Shown here in pieces: positions 13,843-18,229 of a DNA stretch of 18,229 nt. The first letter of the stretch is position 1, and each line of letters opens with the position of its first letter. The notes under the pieces were generated by a model. That model was not told the origin of the DNA and ran no database searches. It saw only the letters and a list, made by a program, of their open reading frames with translations. The DNA comes from JBDUDK01 sp040002995 (GTDB taxonomy: Bacteria > Actinomycetota > Acidimicrobiia > Acidimicrobiales > Ilumatobacteraceae), in NCBI GenBank assembly GCA_040002995.1, contig JBDUDK010000055.1:1-18229 (forward strand), given 5' to 3'. The position numbers and the translations under genes are program-made.

Positions 13843-14634
13843 TCAGGCAGCGTGCCAGTCGGCCGGCCGCGGGAACATCGCCCGCGCGCCGCACGGCGGC
13901 GTGAACGGCTTCCACTGACCTTCGCGCTGCGCCAACCGGTCGGCGACGGCAACGAGTACGGCGGGGTTCACGCCGAGGCCGCTGTGGCTGCCGTGCACTT
14001 CGATGTTCTCCCGCTGTGGCCCCGGTGCCTCGATGCAGGACTGCCAGCGGACCACACCGTCGGTGCGGGTGTAGATCGCCGTGGCGGGAACGACAAGCGG
14101 TGCCTTGTGGTGTTCCTGCGTGCGAAAAGCCGTCATGTCCGCGATGAAGTAGGGCTCGGCTTGGTGCCATAGCGGCTCGGCGGCGCTGTGGTCGCGGTCG
14201 GTGAGTCGAAACGGTGTACCCAGCGTGATGACCTGTCGCACGATCTCGGGATGCTTGCGAGCGAGCTCACGCGCGTAAATGCCACCGAGACTCCACCCGA
14301 TGAGCGAGACGTTGCGCTGGTGGCGCTCGTAGATCTCGACGAGGCGTTCTTCGACGCCGGCCATGATGCGCGGCGTGGGGCCGAGGTTTCGTCCCAGCCG
14401 CCATCCGTGCACCCAATAGCCCTGACCGCGCAAGAACCAACGCAACGGAACGGTGGAGCGGTCACTCGCGGTAAAGCCCGGAAGCACGAGCACGGGATGG
14501 CGATCGCCGCGACCGAGCAAGCGCAGAAACGGGGACGCCGCGGCGAATGCGCCGAGTTCGAACAACGCGCGCTGCTCGAGCCATGTGAGCAGAGTCGATG
14601 GTGGATCTACCGGTCGCGACTGAGCACCCGTCAC
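13843..14634 (-). CDS. Alpha/beta-hydrolase, esterase/lipase-like
   Basis: The GTG at 14634-14632, with an AAGGGG ribosome binding site 6 nt upstream, gives 263 aa. The oxyanion region is HPVLVLPGF. The nucleophile elbow GWSLGG puts the catalytic serine at residue 115. The acid is probably Asp192 (YTRTDGVV), and the base is probably His217 (HGSHSGLG). The mix fits a serine esterase or lipase of the PGAP1/lipase-2 type. No signal peptide or lipobox is seen, so it is predicted to be cytoplasmic; substrate unknown. The in-frame ATG at 14709 adds 25 residues without family character. Possible promoter TACACT lies at 14665-14670 on this strand. The gene is convergent with glutamate dehydrogenase, with one nucleotide between the stop codons. 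Confidence 0.87.
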   Translation of the reverse strand: MTGAQSRPVDPPSTLLTWLEQRALFELGAFAAASPFLRLLGRGDRHPVLVLPGFTASDRSTVPLRWFLRGQGYWVHGWRLGRNLGPTPRIMAGVEERLVEIYERHQRNVSLIGWSLGGIYARELARKHPEIVRQVITLGTPFRLTDRDHSAAEPLWHQAEPYFIADMTAFRTQEHHKAPLVVPATAIYTRTDGVVRWQSCIEAPGPQRENIEVHGSHSGLGVNPAVLVAVADRLAQREGQWKPFTPPCGARAMFPRPADWHAA

Positions 14635-14746
14635 CAGATTCCCCTTATGGCCGAGGGAGCGCCAGTGTAGGAAGAACGAACCATTCTTATCGGCGACCCT
14701 CAAGATCATTCAAGCGTTTGGCAAGGCGCGTCGATGTTTCGTCAAC

Positions 14747-14762
14747 GATCCGCAACCGGATC
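14747..14762. promoter_or_regulatory. Inverted repeat GATCCG-CAAC-CGGATC upstream of the DUF1800 gene
   Basis: A perfect 6-bp inverted repeat with a 4-nt centre lies 28 nt before the DUF1800 ATG. It could be a repressor operator or a small hairpin in the 5' untranslated region. There is no T-run, so it is not a typical terminator. Confidence 0.35.
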
Positions 14763-14773
14763 ATCACATGCAC

Positions 14774-14783
14774 GAGGGGAGGG
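14774..14783 (+). promoter_or_regulatory. Strong ribosome binding site of the DUF1800 gene
   Basis: GAGGGGAGGG ends 6 nt before the ATG at 14790 and settles the start; the in-frame region further upstream is non-coding. Unlike most single genes in this window, this one is predicted to have a leadered message. Confidence 0.65.
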
Positions 14784-14789
14784 CCGCGC

Positions 14790-16094
14790 ATGCCTGCGCT
14801 CAGTATTGACGACGCCGCGCATCTTTTGCGTCGAGCTGGCTTCGGGGGAACTCTGGCCGAGATCAACGCGCTCAACGGCCAAGACCGCGCGACGACGGTC
14901 GACACCATCTTGAGCCAAACGGGGCCGCCCGACACGTTCACCCCAATCGGCGCGACCGAATACGACCAGTGGATAAGCCTCATTCAGTGGTGGTACCAGC
15001 GAATGATCGCGACCACGGCGCCGCTCATCGAAAAGATGACGCTGTTTTGGCACGGACACTTCGCCACCGCGCAAAACACGATTAGCAACTTCACGCTCAT
15101 GTACCAGCAGAACGCCATGTTCCGGGCGAACGCGCTGGGCAACTTCCGCACGTTGACGCACGCGGTCGGCCGGGATCCCGCGATGCTCTTCTACCTCGAC
15201 AACGACCCCAACGTGAAGGGTCGCCAGAACGAGAACTTCGCCCGCGAGCTGTGGGAATTGTTCACGCTCGGGGTCGGCAACTACACGCAGGACGAGGTCG
15301 TGGCGAGCGCTCGCTCATGGACAGGACACGGCGTGACGCCCTATCCGGGGCCGTACCTCTTCCTCTATACCGACAGCAAGCACGACCACGGCGTGAAGAC
15401 CATCTTCGGTCAAACCGCTGACTGGGATGGCGACCAGGTGATCGACCTCTCCCTCCGCGACGACGCGGCCAAGCAGTTGACCGCCGCCCGGTTCATCGCG
15501 CGGAAGCTATGGACGTTCTTCGCCTACCCGAATCCGTCGCAGGCGATCGTGGACACACTCGCCAACGTATTCATCTCCACCGACTGGAACATCACGTCGG
15601 CGATGCGGACCCTTCTCAACCACGACGAGTTCTACTCCGCGACGGCCAAGCAGGGTCTCGTGCGCACGCCCGTCGAGTTCATGGTGGCGTGCATGCGTTA
15701 CAGCGGCATCGCGCCCGTTGACGCTCATCCCGAGTGGTACGCGGACGACATGGGCCAGGAGATCTTCAATCCGCCCGACGTATCGGGGTGGAAGAACAAC
15801 GCGTACTGGATCTCGTCGGGCTCGTTCTGGGGGCGCGCCGACTTCGTGCGCAACGTGACCTCCAAGGCGAACAACGCGGATCCCCTCTTGAACAAGCTCG
15901 TAGACGAGCGCGCCGACACCGTTCCGATCGCGGTGCAGCGGCTCTTCGATCGCTTCGCCATCACCAATCCGGCCGCGGCGACGCGCACCGCGCTCGAGAA
16001 CTGGCTAACTGCCGAGCGGGTCGCTCACGGCTCGGCCGAGCGGGCCAACATCTTCATCCTCACGATGCTCACCCCCGACTTCCAGTTGGCGTAG
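14790..16094 (+). CDS. DUF1800 domain-containing protein
   Basis: The 434-aa product begins MPALSIDDAAHLLRRAGFGG, the usual DUF1800 (PF08811) opening. Further family landmarks are MTLFWHGHFATAQNTI (residues 84-99, with His88 and His90), NENFARELWELFTLGVGNYT (147-166), SARSWTGHGV, and the C-terminal NPPDVSGWKNNAYWIS and FILTMLTPDFQLA. No signal peptide or transmembrane helix is seen. DUF1800 proteins have no established activity, but their genes are frequently next to DUF1501 genes, as here: the next gene starts 11 nt downstream with a TAGGAGA ribosome binding site. The pair is therefore probably one functional unit, with DUF1501 exported. It may follow its Tat-exported partner out of the cell, but this is speculation. 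Confidence 0.92.
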   Translation: MPALSIDDAAHLLRRAGFGGTLAEINALNGQDRATTVDTILSQTGPPDTFTPIGATEYDQWISLIQWWYQRMIATTAPLIEKMTLFWHGHFATAQNTISNFTLMYQQNAMFRANALGNFRTLTHAVGRDPAMLFYLDNDPNVKGRQNENFARELWELFTLGVGNYTQDEVVASARSWTGHGVTPYPGPYLFLYTDSKHDHGVKTIFGQTADWDGDQVIDLSLRDDAAKQLTAARFIARKLWTFFAYPNPSQAIVDTLANVFISTDWNITSAMRTLLNHDEFYSATAKQGLVRTPVEFMVACMRYSGIAPVDAHPEWYADDMGQEIFNPPDVSGWKNNAYWISSGSFWGRADFVRNVTSKANNADPLLNKLVDERADTVPIAVQRLFDRFAITNPAAATRTALENWLTAERVAHGSAERANIFILTMLTPDFQLA

Positions 16095-16105
16095 GAGACG
16101 ACACG

Positions 16106-18172
16106 ATGGCTCTCGATCTGGATATCGAATGGGACGATGCCCTCGCGCTGCTCTCTGAGCCCGAGACCGGCAAAAACGTATTTTCTCGGCGCGCTTTCCT
16201 CCAGGCGGCGGCAGCCGGCGTCGCCGGTACGGCGCTGGCCACCATGCCGGGCGTCCTCCGCGGGCGCGAGGCATGGGCGGCCGGCCCCGTCAAACCCAAT
16301 GACGGCATCCTCGTCACGTTGGCCTTCTTCGGCGGCAATGACGGACTTAACACGCTCGTGCCCTACGGCAACGCGCGCTACTACCAGTTGCACTCGAGCA
16401 TCGGCATTCCGCAGGCCAACGTCCTTCCGATCACGTCGTCGGTCGGACTCCACCCGAACCTGATCAACACGAAAGCCATGTTCGATCAGGGAACGCTCGC
16501 CATCATCCAGGGCGTCGGGTACCCCAATCCGTCGCTCAGCCATTTCGACGGCATGGCGACGTGGATGGCCGGTCATTCGAGTGGAGGTAACCCGGGGTCG
16601 GGCTGGATCGGCCGCTACCTCGACGGTCTTCCCCCGGAGTCGGCGTCGCTCAACGGCGTGAGCCTGGGCACGTCGGTGCCGCTGCTCATGAAGGGCAACT
16701 CGGTCAGTGGAATCGGGTTGCCCACCAGCATGGGTTCGGTGTTCGGGACGAGTACCAGTCTCTCGGAGAAGCGGATGTACGACGCCGTGAAGGCGTTCTC
16801 CGCCGGTCCGCAACGAGGTCAGTGGGGCGACCGCCTTGCGATCAACGAGCGCGACACGATCGACCTCGGGAACCGTCTTTTGCCTGCGTATCAGAACATC
16901 ACCAGCAATGGCCTCACGCGCCAGCTGACGCTCGCCGCGAAGTTGATCAACGCCAACCTCGGCATCCGCGTGATCAACCTCGGTTTCGGCGGCTTCGACA
17001 ATCACGCGGGTGAGCGGGGTAGCCACGACGGCCTGATGAGCCAGCTCGACGCCGCGTTGCAGGCGTTCTTCGCCACCCTGGCCCCGCAGTTCGCCCGCCA
17101 GGTGACACTGATGAGCTACTCGGAGTTCGGTCGTAGGCCCCAGCAGAACGATTCGGCCGGCACCGATCACGGCACGGCCAGCTGTCTGTTAGTAGCCGGC
17201 GCAAACGTCCGCGGCGGCCTCTACGGCGAGTACCCGTCGCTCACGTCGCTCGACCGCAGCGGCAACCTCGTGTTCTCGGTTGACTTCCGGTCCGTTTATA
17301 CGAGCGTGCTGGGTCCGTGGATGGGTGCCGACGCGCAGCAGATCATCGGCGCCGCCTACGAGGACCTCCACCTGTTCCGCGCGGTGCCCGGCGTCGACCC
17401 GCTCATCGGTGGCGACGGCGGCCCCCTCGGAGGTGGCTCGGGGAGCTATTGGATCGTCACGAGTCTCGGCACGGTGCTGGCGTATGGCACGGCGGCCAAC
17501 ATGGGGAGCGCACCCGCGGGTACGTCGATCGCGGCGATGGCGGCAACGCCACAACGCGACGGTTACTGGCTCGTGGAGCCGGGAGGCACGGTCTACGCGT
17601 TCGGGGCATCAAAACACGCCGGCGACATGGCCGGCGCCCGACTCAACGGTCCGATCGTGGGCATGGCCTCCACGCCCTCCGGCAAGGGCTATCTGTTGCT
17701 GGGCTACGACGGTGGCTTGTTCTGCTTTGGCGACGCCGCCTTCTACGGGTCGATGGGCGCAACGCGTTTGAACGCGCCCATCGTCGCTCTCGCGCCGACG
17801 CCCACCGGCAAGGGCTACTGGTTGGTCGCCTCCGACGGGGGAGTGTTCTCCTTCGGCGACGCCGCGTTCTTCGGCTCGATGGGGGCATTGAAGCTCAACG
17901 CCCCCGTGGTCGGGATCGCGGCAACAGCGTCGGGAAAGGGCTACTGGCTGGCGGCCGCCGACGGCGGCATGTTCTGCTTCGGCGACGCCGCGTTCAAGGG
18001 GTCCGCGGGGTCGTTGAAGTTGAACGCGCCGGTCGTTGGCATGCAACCGACGCCTACGGGCAAGGGCTACTGGCTTGTCGCCCGTGACGGGGGTGTCTTC
18101 ACGTTCGGCGATGCCGCATTCGGTGGATCGGGCGCGGGTCAAGGTCACACGATCGTGGGCATGAGCGCGTAG
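16106..18172 (+). CDS. Tat-exported DUF1501 protein with C-terminal beta-propeller repeats
   Basis: The product is 688 aa; the ATG at 16106 has TAGGAGA 7 nt upstream. A Tat signal is seen as FSRRAFLQAAAAGVAGTALA with the twin arginines at residues 28-29, after a longer-than-usual acidic N-region. The DUF1501 (PF07394) domain covers roughly residues 60-430. Motifs include TLAFFGGNDGLNTLVPYG, HFDGMATWMAGH, NLGFGGFDNHA, SEFGRRPQQNDSAGTDHG (Asp354-His355 in an alkaline-phosphatase/sulfatase-like pattern). Residues 446-688 are six repeats of about 42 residues, the core being GKGYWLVASDGGVFSFGDAA, probably a WD40-like propeller for binding or anchoring. The protein should be secreted and folded before export. 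Activity is unknown; the family resembles sulfatase-type hydrolases. It is co-transcribed with DUF1800. Confidence 0.92.
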   Translation: MALDLDIEWDDALALLSEPETGKNVFSRRAFLQAAAAGVAGTALATMPGVLRGREAWAAGPVKPNDGILVTLAFFGGNDGLNTLVPYGNARYYQLHSSIGIPQANVLPITSSVGLHPNLINTKAMFDQGTLAIIQGVGYPNPSLSHFDGMATWMAGHSSGGNPGSGWIGRYLDGLPPESASLNGVSLGTSVPLLMKGNSVSGIGLPTSMGSVFGTSTSLSEKRMYDAVKAFSAGPQRGQWGDRLAINERDTIDLGNRLLPAYQNITSNGLTRQLTLAAKLINANLGIRVINLGFGGFDNHAGERGSHDGLMSQLDAALQAFFATLAPQFARQVTLMSYSEFGRRPQQNDSAGTDHGTASCLLVAGANVRGGLYGEYPSLTSLDRSGNLVFSVDFRSVYTSVLGPWMGADAQQIIGAAYEDLHLFRAVPGVDPLIGGDGGPLGGGSGSYWIVTSLGTVLAYGTAANMGSAPAGTSIAAMAATPQRDGYWLVEPGGTVYAFGASKHAGDMAGARLNGPIVGMASTPSGKGYLLLGYDGGLFCFGDAAFYGSMGATRLNAPIVALAPTPTGKGYWLVASDGGVFSFGDAAFFGSMGALKLNAPVVGIAATASGKGYWLAAADGGMFCFGDAAFKGSAGSLKLNAPVVGMQPTPTGKGYWLVARDGGVFTFGDAAFGGSGAGQGHTIVGMSA
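17441..18172 (+). repeat. 126-bp tandem coding repeats (propeller blades)
   Basis: Inside the DUF1501 gene, in-frame repeats begin at 17555, 17681, 17807, 17933 and 18059 with an exact period of 126 bp (42 codons), preceded by a degenerate ~38-codon copy from 17441. The last copy is shortened at the gene end. The most conserved protein core is GKGYWLVASDGGVFSFGDAA followed by LNAPIVGM. Nucleotide identity between neighbouring copies is high in the core, so unequal recombination could change blade number. Confidence 0.85.
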
Positions 18173-18229
18173 GTTCGGCTTTCTAATCGGCGCCCGTTGG
18201 GTGTGTGTACTTCGAGGGTGTTGTCGGGG
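18145..18229 (-). CDS. Possible C-terminal end of an opposing HNH/DUF222-type protein (partial)
   Basis: The minus strand from the right edge has a frame reading PDNTLEVHTPNGRRLESR and then TYALMPTIV before a TGA at 18147-18145. The 'DNTLEVHTPNGRRL' part resembles the last strand of actinobacterial DUF222/HNH endonuclease proteins. The final residues overlap the DUF1501 gene end by 28 nt. Only 28 codons are visible, so this is a weak call. Otherwise the 57 nt after the DUF1501 stop show nothing, including no clear terminator. Confidence 0.25.
   Translation of the reverse strand, partial: PDNTLEVHTPNGRRLESRTYALMPTIV

Larger units (their letters stand above)
14635..14789. other. Divergent intergenic region between hydrolase and DUF1800 genes
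   Basis: This 155-bp stretch holds no convincing ORF. It must carry promoters for both flanking genes: TACACT on the minus strand at 14665-14670 is a candidate for the hydrolase. A 5-bp inverted repeat (AAGAA/TTCTT) lies around 14673-14690, and a stronger palindrome is noted separately. The right end has a purine-rich ribosome binding site. Confidence 0.5.

Noticed and set aside
14673..14690. AAGAA/TTCTT inverted repeat as a terminator
   Set aside because: Only 5 bp of A/T-rich stem, no T-run, and it lies between the starts of two divergent genes.
16025..17170. 381-aa minus-strand open frame opposite the DUF1501 gene
   Set aside because: Low-complexity charged translation; the plus-strand protein has a Tat signal and clear DUF1501 motifs.
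17441..18172. Regularly spaced repeats that might suggest a CRISPR-like or satellite array
   Set aside because: The 126-bp period is in frame and encodes propeller blades; there are no unique spacers.
1..18229. tRNA, rRNA, insertion sequence, integrase or attachment site
   Set aside because: None seen on reading through both strands; gene content is chromosomal in character apart from the erm remnant.

Overview
The window is high-GC actinobacterial DNA, most likely from a member of the Acidimicrobiia. Supporting signs are an F420/PPOX-type protein of the Rv0121c kind, a large (180-kDa class) NAD-glutamate dehydrogenase, a Streptomyces-type SigE-family ECF factor, and C-terminal 'GKGYWLVASDGG'-type propeller repeats, which I associate with Acidimicrobiales secreted proteins. 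The taxonomic call is inference; there is no rRNA or other marker gene here. Genes are tightly packed, many start with GTG, and I see no tRNA, rRNA, CRISPR, insertion sequence or prophage gene.

Layout. (1) 1-1793, minus strand: a GNAT acetyltransferase, coupled by ATGA to a zinc-independent MDR/quinone oxidoreductase, then a 5'-truncated Erm-like rRNA methyltransferase remnant running off the left edge. (2) 1794-1874: a short divergent control region with a 22-bp tandem repeat. (3) 1875-5414, plus strand: an amidohydrolase; an ECF sigma factor with its own ECF-type promoter; a coupled single-pass membrane protein with an outside Asp-box propeller; an F420/PPOX-type protein; a small two-CxxC protein. 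(4) 5336-6575, minus strand: an ASCH-winged-helix protein and a GNAT protein. (5) 6598-7439, plus strand: a chorismate mutase-VOC fusion and a coupled 33-residue ORF. (6) 7443-8144, minus strand: an endonuclease/exonuclease/phosphatase-fold protein. (7) 8189-13841, plus strand: an acyltransferase of the penicillin-acyltransferase (C45) type and the large NAD-glutamate dehydrogenase. (8) 13843-14634, minus strand: an alpha/beta hydrolase. (9) 14790-18172, plus strand: a DUF1800-DUF1501 pair whose second member is Tat-exported and carries a C-terminal beta-propeller. The right edge may hold the tail of an opposing HNH-type gene.

Two themes stand out. First, eight genes have a TANNNT hexamer ending 6-8 nt upstream of their start codon, which predicts leaderless transcripts. 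This fixes several otherwise ambiguous GTG/ATG starts, and one site is a symmetrical bidirectional promoter. Second, there are three unusual protein architectures: the sigma factor with a membrane propeller partner, the chorismate mutase-VOC fusion, and the DUF1501-propeller fusion. Of these, the chorismate mutase-VOC fusion and the sigma/propeller pair are the best candidates for something undescribed.
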